Positions 1-7,137 of a stretch of DNA of 10,890 nucleotides are shown here, piece by piece. The translations under genes were made by a program, and so were the position numbers. The DNA comes from Gammaproteobacteria bacterium (lineage in GTDB: Bacteria > Pseudomonadota > Gammaproteobacteria > Francisellales > CACEW01), in NCBI GenBank assembly GCA_028282045.1, contig JANQIS010000207.1, positions 1-10,890 on the forward strand. Direction: 5' to 3'. The notes below the pieces were generated by a model, which saw nothing but the letters and a program-made list of their open reading frames with translations, was not told where the DNA came from and made no database searches. Position 1 is the stretch's first letter, and the number at the start of each line of letters is the position of its first letter.

Positions 1-473
1 ACTTTCCTATGTTTGAATATCATGAAGGACGCTGGCAGCCATTACATCACCCATTTACCGCCCCGGCCGTACAGAGTGTTGATGCTTTCAACCGGGCAAA
101 TGAAGATGAGTTGCTCTCTCGCGCTTACGATATGGTGCTCAATGGTTATGAAATTGGCGGTGGCTCGATCCGTATTCACGATACCAAACTACAAGCGGCT
201 GTGTTTGAGAAACTTGGTATTGACCATGAGCAGGCCCAGGAGAAATTTGGTTTCTTATTGGAAGCACTCACCTATGGTGTACCACCGCATGGTGGTATGG
301 CCTTTGGTTTGGATCGTATCATGATGCTGCTGACGGGTACTGATAATATTCGTGATGTGATTGCCTTTCCTAAAACACAAACGGCCAGTTGTTTGCTGAC
401 GCAAGCGCCTTCAGAAGTTTCTGTGGAACAATTAGTGGAAGTGGGTATCAAGGTGAACGCGCGTGACAAGTAA
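1..473 (+). CDS. aspS: Aspartyl-tRNA synthetase, C-terminal part (5' end outside window)
   Basis: Class II aminoacyl-tRNA synthetase that charges tRNA-Asp (tRNA-Asp/Asn in some bacteria) in the cytoplasm. The reading frame is already open at base 3 (codons for Phe-Pro precede the first Met at 9), so this is a 3' fragment and the Met at 9 is internal. The fragment begins with the FPMFEY...HHPFTAP stretch that follows the GAD insertion in bacterial AspRS. It then shows class II motif 3 as GGMAFGLDRIMMLL, followed by TGTDNIRDVIAFPKTQ. The anticodon-binding N-terminus and motifs 1 and 2 lie upstream of the window. The stop TAA (471-473) overlaps the start of the next gene by 11 bp, so the cupin gene is probably translated from the aspS message. 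Identification is very secure. Confidence 0.97.
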   Translation, partial: FPMFEYHEGRWQPLHHPFTAPAVQSVDAFNRANEDELLSRAYDMVLNGYEIGGGSIRIHDTKLQAAVFEKLGIDHEQAQEKFGFLLEALTYGVPPHGGMAFGLDRIMMLLTGTDNIRDVIAFPKTQTASCLLTQAPSEVSVEQLVEVGIKVNARDK

Positions 474-870
474 GCCTTTGGTTAACATCACTGATCTGAG
501 CACACTCAATCCGGATATTAAGAGCGATTATCCCTATGGTTGGTATCGTGGTGCCAATGGTTATACTATGCAACTGAACCATGGTGAGCCAATGGGTTTT
601 ACTGCAGTGATCGAGTTTCTTCCCGACAAGCCACGCGGTAATCATTATCACCGTGAGCGTTATGAGCAGTTGACCGTGATTACGGGTAAATTAGCGGCAT
701 GTTTTTGGCTACCTGAGCAGCCACAGGTAGGTGAGAAATTCGTGCTCATACCAGGTATGCATGTGTCGATTCCACCTGGCGTGGCACATGTTTATGAGGC
801 ACTTGAGCCGAGCCTGGCAGTTGAGCAAGCAGCACAAAGTTTTAAACTGAGCGATACCGTGATGGTCTAA
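463..870 (+). CDS. Small single-domain cupin protein
   Basis: A 135-residue protein that is essentially one cupin beta-barrel. Cupin motif 1 is RGNHYHRERYEQLTVITG, with putative metal ligands His61, His63 and Glu68 and the closing Gly75. Motif 2 is PGMHVSIPPGVAHVY, with His109 as the fourth ligand. Motif 1 recalls cupins of sugar-nucleotide enzymes (the CapF C-terminal and WxcM/FdtA-like groups), but the substrate cannot be read from the sequence. There is no signal peptide or membrane segment, so it is likely cytoplasmic. The start is GTG at 463, preceded by AAGGTG (450-455) at 7 nt spacing, inside the end of aspS. Its stop TAA is part of the yebC Shine-Dalgarno sequence. In E. coli the aspS-yebC position holds nudB, so this gene occupies that slot with an unrelated fold. 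Family call is firm; function is unknown. Confidence 0.85.
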   Translation: MTSKPLVNITDLSTLNPDIKSDYPYGWYRGANGYTMQLNHGEPMGFTAVIEFLPDKPRGNHYHRERYEQLTVITGKLAACFWLPEQPQVGEKFVLIPGMHVSIPPGVAHVYEALEPSLAVEQAAQSFKLSDTVMV

Positions 871-880
871 GGAGCAAAGT

Positions 881-1627
881 ATGGCTGGTCACAGTAAATG
901 GGCTAACATTAAACATCGCAAAGCAGCACAAGATAAAAAGCGCGGTAAGGTCTTCACGCGTTTGATTCGTGAGATTACCGTGGCGGCACGCCTTGGAGGT
1001 GGTGATCAGGATTCTAACCCGCGATTGCGTGCGGCAGTACAAGCGGCATTGTCAGCCAACATGCCAAAAGATACCGTTGAGCGGGCGATTAAACGTGGTG
1101 CTGGTGGTGAGGATGGCGCTAACTTAGAAGAAGTACGCTATGAAGGTTACGGACCTGGCGGTGTTGCTGTCATGGTTGATTGCATGAGCGATAATCGTAA
1201 TCGCACCGTCTCAGAGGTACGCCATGTGTTTACTAAAACCGGTGGTAATTTAGGTACGGATGGCTCGGTCGCTTATTTGTTTGAAAAACGAGGGGTAATT
1301 AGCTTTGCACCAGGTGTTGATGAAGATGCATTGATGGAAGCGGCGTTAGAATCCGCTGCTGATGATGTCCTCACCAATGATGATGGTTCTGTCGATGTAA
1401 TGACCAGGGTGGATGTTTTTAGTGATGTTTGCCAACATTTAGAGCAAGCGGGCTTGAGGCATGCCAATGCTGAAGTTACCATGGTAGCATCCACTCAAGC
1501 TGTTCTGAATGTAGAGACAGCAGAAAAAGTGTTGAAATTAATTGATATGATGGAAGATCTGGATGATGTGCAAAATGTCTATACTAATGCAGAGATTCCG
1601 GATGAAGTGATGGAACAACTTTCATAA
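881..1627 (+). CDS. yebC: YebC/TACO1 family (DUF28) translation/regulatory protein
   Basis: A 248-residue protein, the usual length for the family. It starts with the near-invariant MAGHSKWANIKHRKAAQD, followed by KRGKVFTRLIREI. Further family blocks are the NPRLRAAVQAA...MPKDTVERAIKRG segment and YEGYGPGGVAVMVDC...NRNRTVSEVRHVF, then GGNLGTDGSVAYLF. Members were first annotated as transcriptional regulators. More recent work on YebC and mitochondrial TACO1 points to a ribosome-associated role relieving stalls at polyproline stretches. The ATG at 881 is 6 nt after a strong AAGGAG (869-874) that overlaps the stop codon of the cupin gene, so the two are probably coupled. Placement before ruvC is the conserved gammaproteobacterial arrangement. 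Identification is very secure; the precise role in this organism is inferred from the family. Confidence 0.97.
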   Translation: MAGHSKWANIKHRKAAQDKKRGKVFTRLIREITVAARLGGGDQDSNPRLRAAVQAALSANMPKDTVERAIKRGAGGEDGANLEEVRYEGYGPGGVAVMVDCMSDNRNRTVSEVRHVFTKTGGNLGTDGSVAYLFEKRGVISFAPGVDEDALMEAALESAADDVLTNDDGSVDVMTRVDVFSDVCQHLEQAGLRHANAEVTMVASTQAVLNVETAEKVLKLIDMMEDLDDVQNVYTNAEIPDEVMEQLS

Positions 1628-1642
1628 CCAACGAGGGACACC

Positions 1643-1975
1643 ATGTTGCAAGAAACACTCAAACGTATTGATCAAATTATTGCTCAGTCTGATAAACTCT
1701 CATCTGCTTCGCGCCAAGAACTGGCTGATTTATTAAGTCAGTTAGATAAAGAGCTGCAAGCGGTTGAAAAACAGCAAGCGCATAAAGCGCATAGCATTGC
1801 CAGTTTTGCCAAAGTTGCTGCCCATGAATCATTGCGTGATGATCCTGATCCGGAATTGGTATCCTTGTCATCTAAGGGCTTAAGACGCACAGTAGAAGAA
1901 TTTGAAGCCTCACATCCCAAACTCTATGAAGTGATTCAGGCCATTTGTATTCGTTTGACCGGAATGGGAGTGTAG
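1643..1975 (+). CDS. DUF4404 family small helical protein
   Basis: A 110-residue protein with no signal peptide or membrane segment. Residues 1-45 are a strongly heptad-like amphipathic helix (LQETLKRIDQII and ELADLLSQLDKELQAVEK), likely a coiled coil. A low-complexity Ala/His/Lys linker follows. The C-terminal part, RRTVEEFEASHPKLYEVIQAI ending in GMGV, matches my memory of DUF4404 proteins (a long helix, then VEEFE..HP.L and a final MG-V/I). Function is unknown for the family. GAGG at 1633-1636 lies 6 nt before the ATG, and the gene is 15 bp after yebC. Its stop TAG (1973-1975) is 2 nt before the ruvC start and shares that gene's Shine-Dalgarno region, so it belongs to the same operon. The family name rests on recall of the pattern, not on a search. 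Confidence 0.75.
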   Translation: MLQETLKRIDQIIAQSDKLSSASRQELADLLSQLDKELQAVEKQQAHKAHSIASFAKVAAHESLRDDPDPELVSLSSKGLRRTVEEFEASHPKLYEVIQAICIRLTGMGV

Positions 1976-1977
1976 AA

Positions 1978-2496
1978 GTGTCCATTATCCTGGGTATTGA
2001 TCCAGGTTCCAGGATTACGGGGTTCGGACTAATCCAGGTTGAGGGTAAAACGCCAAATTATGTTGCCAGTGGGTGTATCCGAGTGAAACATACTCAAACA
2101 GCGGATCGATTGCTTGAGATCGCTGATGGTATTGGTGAGGTGATCGAACGTTATCGGCCGGTGGAATCAGCCATTGAGCGTATTTTTATGTTTTATAGTG
2201 CCGATTCTGCATTAAAATTAGGCCAGGCACGCGGGGTTGCTATGGTGGCCCTGGCGCAGCAAGAGTTAATGGTAGACGAGTACACGGCCAAGCAAATTAA
2301 ACAAGCGGTAGTGGGCTATGGTGGTGCAGATAAAACCCAGGTGCAGCATATGGTAAAACAATTACTCAATCTTTCGGCTGTGCCACAAGCCGATGGTGCA
2401 GATGCATTGGCGATTGCATTATGTCATTGTCATACTAAACAGAGTTTGCATCAACTGACCGGCATCAAGAAAACCGTAAAAAGGCGTTGGCAATGA
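1978..2496 (+). CDS. ruvC: RuvC crossover junction endodeoxyribonuclease
   Basis: Holliday-junction resolvase of the RuvABC pathway; a dimer that makes paired nicks in the strands of four-way junctions. The GTG at 1978 gives 172 residues (E. coli 173) beginning VSIILGIDPG. It has GGGAG (1966-1970) 7 nt upstream. A longer reading from TTG 1945 would add 11 residues with no family counterpart, so I reject it. All four acidic catalytic residues are present: Asp8 (GIDPG), Glu67 (SAIERIF), and Asp139 and Asp142 (QADGADALA). The conserved SADSALKLGQARGVA block follows Glu67. The stop overlaps the ruvA start as ATGA. Everything needed for activity appears intact. Confidence 0.97.
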   Translation: MSIILGIDPGSRITGFGLIQVEGKTPNYVASGCIRVKHTQTADRLLEIADGIGEVIERYRPVESAIERIFMFYSADSALKLGQARGVAMVALAQQELMVDEYTAKQIKQAVVGYGGADKTQVQHMVKQLLNLSAVPQADGADALAIALCHCHTKQSLHQLTGIKKTVKRRWQ

Positions 2497-3104
2497 TCGG
2501 CAGGCTTCGAGGACAAGTGGTTCGCAAAGATACCCATGCTGTATTACTGGATGTGAATGGGGTGGGTTATGAAATTGAGGTACCATTAGGCACGCTTTGT
2601 GATTTGCCTGAGCCTGAACAAGATGCCATATTGTATACGCACTTGGTGGTGCGTGAGGATGCACATTTGTTGTTTGGCTTTATTAATGAACGTGAGCGCG
2701 ATGTATTTCGTGAATTGATTAAAGTCAGCGGTGTCGGTGCAAAAACGGCATTGGCTATGCTGTCCCCGTATGATGCCAATGCGCTTATGAGTATTGTGGC
2801 ACAGCAGGATATCACTGCATTGTCTCAGGTTCCCGGGATTGGTAAAAAATCTGCCGAGCGTATTATGGTATCGCTTAAAGGGCGTTTAGATACCTGGCAG
2901 GACGTAGAGGCTCAGCCGGCTGTACAACGGCAAAATCAGGGTATGCAGTCTACGCCGGACCAAGCTTTATCCGATGCTATTGCCGGGCTGATTGCCTTAG
3001 GCTACAAACCACAGGAAGCCAGCCGTATTGCCAAACGTGTAGCCGTTGATGGTCAACCCAGTGATGTGATTATTCGCGCTGCACTAAAAGAAGCGGCTTT
3101 GTAG
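2493..3104 (+). CDS. ruvA: Holliday junction branch migration protein RuvA
   Basis: The tetrameric junction-binding subunit that loads the RuvB motor and works with RuvC. The ATG at 2493 gives MIGRLRGQVV, the standard RuvA N-terminus, and 203 residues, the E. coli length. The ATG overlaps the ruvC stop as ATGA and has AAGG at 2481-2484 upstream. Domain I is the OB fold (about 1-64). Domain II carries two helix-hairpin-helix motifs, KVSGVGAKTAL and QVPGIGKKSAERI. A flexible linker (about 142-155, Gln-rich) leads to the RuvB-binding domain III (DAIAGLIALGYKPQEASRIAKRV). The gene is complete, but no ruvB follows; the next gene is convergent and unrelated, so the motor subunit must be encoded elsewhere. 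Confidence 0.97.
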   Translation: MIGRLRGQVVRKDTHAVLLDVNGVGYEIEVPLGTLCDLPEPEQDAILYTHLVVREDAHLLFGFINERERDVFRELIKVSGVGAKTALAMLSPYDANALMSIVAQQDITALSQVPGIGKKSAERIMVSLKGRLDTWQDVEAQPAVQRQNQGMQSTPDQALSDAIAGLIALGYKPQEASRIAKRVAVDGQPSDVIIRAALKEAAL

Positions 3105-3150
3105 AATGGGTTTTCCTTTACCATCCCGGCACGGAGCCGATAGTTAATAA

Positions 3151-4608
3151 CTAACCCAGGGTCTTTGCTGTATTCCATATTGGTTTAAGTAAGCCAAAAA
3201 ACAATACAAATGCCGCGATATTAAGAATTAGAGCTACTAGCCCCAATTGATAATAGCTATAAACAGGATGACTGCAGGGTAGTTTAATCGTCCAGTTTAC
3301 ACTATTGAGAAATTGGTGCCCGATGATAAGGCTTAGGCCAAGTGTGGTCAGGAAAAAGCTAATAAATAAACCCTCTTGGCGTCGTGGCGTTAATTGGCCA
3401 ATGAGTACAATAATGCCTGGAATGGCCAGGGCTTTAATCACCGTCATCATACCTAATAAGCCAACGGATGCTAGCTTATGTTGTGTGGTGCTGAGTATGG
3501 CAGGAATATGGGTTAGAAGGTTAAACATCACAACGCTGATTGCAGTTCCTATAACAGCAATGCCAACTAAACTGATAAAGGAGATCGCTTTATGGTAAAA
3601 TTTAGCCAATAGATAAATCAACAGCATAAGTATTAATAATGTGGCGCTAGAGCCTATCATTTCTAAAGTCATCGCCATCGTCGTCAGTGAAAAAGTATTA
3701 AAATGAGCCACATTGAATATTTGCTTCAGGGGCAGATAGGTGCTCAGGCAGTAGGTTAGGATAGTGTTAGTAATCCAATAACTTGCCGCCAAAAAGAACA
3801 AACATAGTATAATCATGTTGCGTGCTCGTTGCTCTGAATGGGATTTTGCTGTCAAGCTGACGATAAAAACAAACACCACGAGTGTCGTACCGACTAATAT
3901 CCAGTTCAATAACCAGGGGAAGCTTAACATATAGGAAAACAACCCAATACCGCCAAAGATCAAAATGTTGATCATAACGGTATATTCAATCTGTTGGAAA
4001 GCATTAGCCAATGAGGCTCTGATAGCGCTCCTGGAGGCATTATCGTAATTGATTGTAATAAACGACAACAAGCTGACCAATGTGATGCCGCTTAACAGCA
4101 ACAGTTCTGCGTTGGGGCCATATTGGATCAGTCTATGACCTGTTAATAAACCCACTGTAAGCCCAATACTGCTGATGGCAAACAGTCCTAAAAGATATTG
4201 CGTACGTGGCGGGCTATTAATAGCATATTGATGGCTGAGATACATATAGGTGTTGGGAATGATTAATCCACTGCCAACAATATAGGTGGTCATGCCGATC
4301 AGGTAGATACTGGGCTGTAGGGCGGAAAACAGGCCAATAACAACCAACACATAGCCAATGAGGATATTATTGCTACATTTATACGTTTTTGAAGCAATAC
4401 CTCCGATTAGTGTGATAATGTAGGACAGAGAGATAAACGAATTCAGATTAGTTTGGTTAAAGGCAAGCGCCAAACCATTTAAATCATAGGCAAGCTGATC
4501 TAGCGTTTTCATTAACACCCCATTGGTGAAGAATATACTTGCGGTGATCAGTAACAAGTGAAGTTGTTTAATATGGAAAACACGAGTTGAAGTAGTGGTG
4601 TTATTCAA
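3151..4608 (-). CDS. POT/MFS-like membrane transporter, divergent (second copy)
   Basis: A 485-residue integral membrane protein with about 14 hydrophobic segments, the number typical of bacterial proton-dependent oligopeptide transporters (POT/PTR2 branch of MFS). The likeness is mainly N-terminal: a LSYIITLIGGIASK stretch where POTs have the TM2 LxPLIGGxLAD block, and YIVGSGLIIPN where they have GxGLFKPN in TM4. The TM1 motif ExxERFxYYG is missing and the TM4 lysine is replaced by Ile, so classical proton-coupled peptide uptake is doubtful. The gene starts with TTG at 4608, which overlaps the stop of the DUF1841 gene as TTGA. A full GGAGG (4616-4620) sits 7 nt upstream and supports this unusual start. 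It is the last gene of the rsxB-nth cluster and a paralogue of the frameshifted transporter upstream. It could be an MFS member outside POT; substrate unknown. Confidence 0.7.
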   Translation of the reverse strand: MNNTTTSTRVFHIKQLHLLLITASIFFTNGVLMKTLDQLAYDLNGLALAFNQTNLNSFISLSYIITLIGGIASKTYKCSNNILIGYVLVVIGLFSALQPSIYLIGMTTYIVGSGLIIPNTYMYLSHQYAINSPPRTQYLLGLFAISSIGLTVGLLTGHRLIQYGPNAELLLLSGITLVSLLSFITINYDNASRSAIRASLANAFQQIEYTVMINILIFGGIGLFSYMLSFPWLLNWILVGTTLVVFVFIVSLTAKSHSEQRARNMIILCLFFLAASYWITNTILTYCLSTYLPLKQIFNVAHFNTFSLTTMAMTLEMIGSSATLLILMLLIYLLAKFYHKAISFISLVGIAVIGTAISVVMFNLLTHIPAILSTTQHKLASVGLLGMMTVIKALAIPGIIVLIGQLTPRRQEGLFISFFLTTLGLSLIIGHQFLNSVNWTIKLPCSHPVYSYYQLGLVALILNIAAFVLFFGLLKPIWNTAKTLG

Positions 4609-5048
4609 AGCATATCCTCCAAAATCGCTGCATGTTGGGATCGCAACAGATCAAGATAGGCGGTTTCATCCGGTAGTAGCTGACTTTGCTGTGCGCACCA
4701 GAGTATTTCCATCAGAGCATCAATCATATAGTGTTCAACAGTGTGCGGGTCTTGGTAGTGTGATAGTAATTGTTGATAAATCGCATAAACTCCGGGCGGA
4801 TGATGAGTGTGAAGTTGGTCACGGACCGCAAGATGCAATGACATATGCAAAAATGGGTTAGTTTGTCCCTGCTCCGGTAAGTAATCGCGATCCAGATAGT
4901 CAGTGTGCATGGCATGCTGATATTGCGGGTGATCACCAATGACCTGAATGATTTGTTGCTCCAGCGCACAGAGTGGCTCGCCTTGCTGTGCTTTTTGCCA
5001 GGAGAGAATAAACTGGCTACGTAATTGATGACGTTGATCACTAAACAT
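4605..5048 (-). CDS. DUF1841 family protein
   Basis: A 147-residue soluble protein with no signal peptide or membrane segment. The N-terminus MFSDQRHQLRSQFILSWQKAQ, the HPQYQ block, the core QTNPFLHMSLHLAVRDQL and the C-terminal MIDALMEILWCAQQ...PDETAYLDLLR match the pattern I know for DUF1841, a conserved but uncharacterised proteobacterial family. The histidines in HMSLHLAV and DPHTVEH could bind a metal, but this is a guess from spacing. The ATG at 5048 is 2 nt after the stop of the upstream transporter with only a weak Shine-Dalgarno, so translation probably depends on that gene. The stop overlaps the TTG start of the downstream transporter. It therefore sits exactly between two paralogous transporter genes. 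I cannot assign a function. Confidence 0.85.
   Translation of the reverse strand: MFSDQRHQLRSQFILSWQKAQQGEPLCALEQQIIQVIGDHPQYQHAMHTDYLDRDYLPEQGQTNPFLHMSLHLAVRDQLHTHHPPGVYAIYQQLLSHYQDPHTVEHYMIDALMEILWCAQQSQLLPDETAYLDLLRSQHAAILEDML
4616..4620 (-). promoter_or_regulatory. Strong Shine-Dalgarno deciding a TTG start
   Basis: GGAGG on the minus strand, 7 nt before the TTG at 4608-4606 that opens the second POT-like gene. It lies inside the last codons of the DUF1841 gene. The only nearby ATG (4613-4611) is in the DUF1841 frame and gives no product for the transporter. This sets the transporter start and suggests coupled translation with DUF1841. Confidence 0.7.
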
Positions 5049-5050
5049 AG

Positions 5051-6497
5051 CTAACTTGGAACCGTCGTGTTAGATATAGCATAGCGGAAAATATACCAAC
5101 AAATGAAGGCAATAATTAAAGTAGTAGCTGCTACGATATTGAGTAATGACGTCAGGACGTATAAGGAAGAGGTGGCAGTATTGAGGGTCATATGATACAT
5201 AGTGATTTTAATAATGACCCAGGTTATGCCAATGACCAGTTGACTGATACCCATCATTAAAGGCTCATAATGGCGAGATAACCAGTGAGCGATCATGGCC
5301 AGTTGTGTGGGTACAATACAATAACTGGCATAGGCCAAGCACAATTGTGAAATCAACAGTCCTAACCAATTCGGTATAGGCGTGTGCTGTGTAAGCGGTG
5401 AGAATACATGCCAGGTCAACAGACTGGCGACAGCCATTACTATCAGTCCATAACAGATACGTTGTGCTGGATCACGTGTCAGCGTGGCGTGTGACAGGCT
5501 ATATTTAACCAGCCAGATAATACCGATTACACTCACTGCAATGGCATGGAAGGATAAATGAGGCAGTAGCTTTTGATGTAATTCACCGGGTGATACATTC
5601 GGTTCCCAAGGAAACAATAAATAAACGTTGACGATATTGATAGAGAACAAAGCCCAATACAACATACACAGTAACTGACAAGAGGCTTGTAGTCTATAAC
5701 CATGGCGCAACAGTGGCATTGCCAGGCGTCGATATTGGTGCAGCATAATGATTAATGCTAACAACACGCAAATCAGCGCGGTAATTATAATCAGCAACTC
5801 TTGCTTTTGTTGTAACAAAAAATCAGCAAGGATGATTAGTACAACAGTCATCAGGTACACTAAGCCAATCACCAGTAGATTAAGGTTAGCAGTGTTACTA
5901 CGATCCAAACGATTATTGGCAAACACCACAAAACTCATAAAAATAAAAATGAACAAAGCGCCAATAGTCATAAATCCAATCATCAAAAAAGCGTTACTGA
6001 TATTAGTCAGCGAAGTAAAGTGGGTGGCAATGACGCCGCCAAGTACCATACCCATGTTATCAGCAAAGAAAATCAAACAAAAAGCACGGTAACGTAACTG
6101 ACTGCGCCGTGGTACCAACAGACTAAGACAGTTAAAGATATTGGGTTTGAGCAGCCCGCTGCCCACCAGAAAACAAGCGATACCTGAATAAACGATATTG
6201 TTTTGTGATAGCAATAGCATACCGATAACACAAATAATACCACCGACTAAAAAGGCGGTTTTAGGCCCAAGGTAATAACCGGCGATACCCCCAAAGATGC
6301 CAAACATCAATGTTAAAGCGATAAAGGTGCTAAGGATGCTGTCAATAACTACCCAGATCCAGATGATTAGCCGGTAGTGCGATATATTGTAGCTTGAAGG
6401 TGACCAGATAGCCCATGGAAAAGATTAATGCAGTAAGCAAGATGAGCCATGCACTGGGCGGGTAGAGCGGCAAGTTAGACAAGCGATAGCGTTTCAT
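5051..6497 (-). pseudogene. POT-family-like transporter interrupted by a one-base frameshift
   Basis: The best start is the ATG at 6497-6495, one base after the nth stop. It opens MKRYRLSNLPLYPPSAW and TM1, but the frame ends at TGA (6344-6342) after 51 codons. The rest is in the next frame: from about 6360 it reads IWVVIDSILSTF, then MFGIFGGIAGYYLGPKT, and stays open to TAG at 5051. Skipping one base near 6352-6360 restores a protein of about 481 residues with 14 hydrophobic segments, matching the 485-residue paralogue downstream. The second frame shows POT-like TM2-TM4: GGIAGYYLG, VGGIICVIGMLLL and LVGSGLLKPNIF, with the TM4 lysine kept. TM1 lacks ExxERFxYYG. If the second part were translated alone (TTG 6310 or ATG 6307) it would lack TM1 and part of TM2. 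It is either a young pseudogene or a sequence error; the long intact second frame argues that decay, if real, is recent. Confidence 0.7.
6342..6364 (-). other. Frameshift site in the POT-like gene, with a short tandem repeat
   Basis: On the minus strand the 6-base unit ATCTGG occurs twice in tandem (6364-6353), and a GGG run follows at 6354-6352. The first frame reaches TGA at 6344-6342 just downstream. Removing one G gives a continuous reading of LDLVVIDSILSTF into TM2. Such a repeat plus run is a plausible spot for replication slippage or for an assembly indel. Confidence 0.6.
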
Positions 6498-6498
6498 C

Positions 6499-7137
6499 TT
6501 AGTCGCGCAGGGTTTTATGAGGATATTCACATAAATCGCGGATGATGCAAGTGTGGCATTGTGGTTTCTTTGCGGTACAAACGTAACGGCCGTGGAGTAT
6601 CAGCCAATGGTGTGCATCTTGTAAATAGGGTTTAGGAATGACTTTGAGCAACTTTTTTTCCACTGCCAATACCGTTTTGCCCGGTGCCAGATTGATGCGG
6701 TTTGATAGGCGGAAAATATGAGTGTCGACCGCCATGGTGGGATGTCCATAAGCAGTATTAAGAATCACATTGGCTGTTTTACGGCCCACGCCGGACAATG
6801 CTTCTAATGCCTCACGGTTTTCGGGCACCTGACCATTATGACGTTCAAGTAATTGCCGGCAGAGTTTCATCACATTATGGGCTTTGGTGCGATACAGGCC
6901 GATTTGTTGAATATAATCTCTTAGCTGTGTTTCACCCAGGGCCAGAATTGCTTCGGGTGTATTAGCCACTGGGAATAGCTTGGCTGTGGCTTTGTTGACA
7001 CTCACGTCAGTGGCCTGTGCCGATAACACCACTGCTACCAATAGTTCAAAATGGCTGTGATAGATTAATTCAGTGGTTGGTTTAGGGTTGGCAGCTTTAA
7101 GGCGTTCAAAGATTGCCTGGCGTTTACTTTGGTTCAT
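6499..7137 (-). CDS. nth: Endonuclease III, Fe-S DNA glycosylase/AP lyase
   Basis: Base-excision repair enzyme that removes oxidised pyrimidines and cuts at abasic sites. The 212 residues match the usual length (E. coli 211). The helix-hairpin-helix is LEALSGVGRKTANVILN, with the catalytic Lys120; the catalytic Asp138 lies in MAVDTHIFR. Both have the same numbering as in E. coli. The 4Fe-4S loop near the C-terminus has Cys187, Cys194, Cys197 and Cys203 (C-x6-C-x2-C-x5-C), all present. The ATG at 7137 lies inside the end of rsxB (14-bp overlap) without a strong Shine-Dalgarno, so translation is probably coupled. The stop TAA (6501-6499) is followed after one base by the start of the frameshifted transporter. 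Linkage to rsxB echoes the enterobacterial rsxABCDGE-nth operon. The gene appears fully functional. Confidence 0.97.
   Translation of the reverse strand: MNQSKRQAIFERLKAANPKPTTELIYHSHFELLVAVVLSAQATDVSVNKATAKLFPVANTPEAILALGETQLRDYIQQIGLYRTKAHNVMKLCRQLLERHNGQVPENREALEALSGVGRKTANVILNTAYGHPTMAVDTHIFRLSNRINLAPGKTVLAVEKKLLKVIPKPYLQDAHHWLILHGRYVCTAKKPQCHTCIIRDLCEYPHKTLRD

Noticed and set aside
1945..1977. Longer RuvC starting at TTG 1945.
   Set aside because: The extra residues have no family counterpart and overlap the DUF4404 gene. GTG 1978 has a well-spaced Shine-Dalgarno and gives the standard RuvC length.
3127..3153. Short dyads in the convergent gap: CGGC-acgga-GCCG (3127-3139) and TAGTTA-a-TAACTA (3141-3153), considered as terminators.
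   Set aside because: The stems are only 4-6 bp, one has a one-base loop, and no T-run follows on either strand. They do not meet the look of an intrinsic terminator.
6338..6347. Possible programmed +1 frameshift at TAT-TGA-C in the POT-like gene, as in prfB.
   Set aside because: The stop context UGAC resembles prfB, but tRNA-Tyr would re-pair poorly after a +1 slip from UAU to AUU, and no well-placed Shine-Dalgarno-like stimulator is present. A plain indel explains the data better.
6498..6530. GTG 6530 as start of the first transporter.
   Set aside because: It would overlap the end of nth by 32 bp and add Cys- and Lys-containing residues before TM1. ATG 6497, directly after the nth stop, is more natural, though the choice is not proven.
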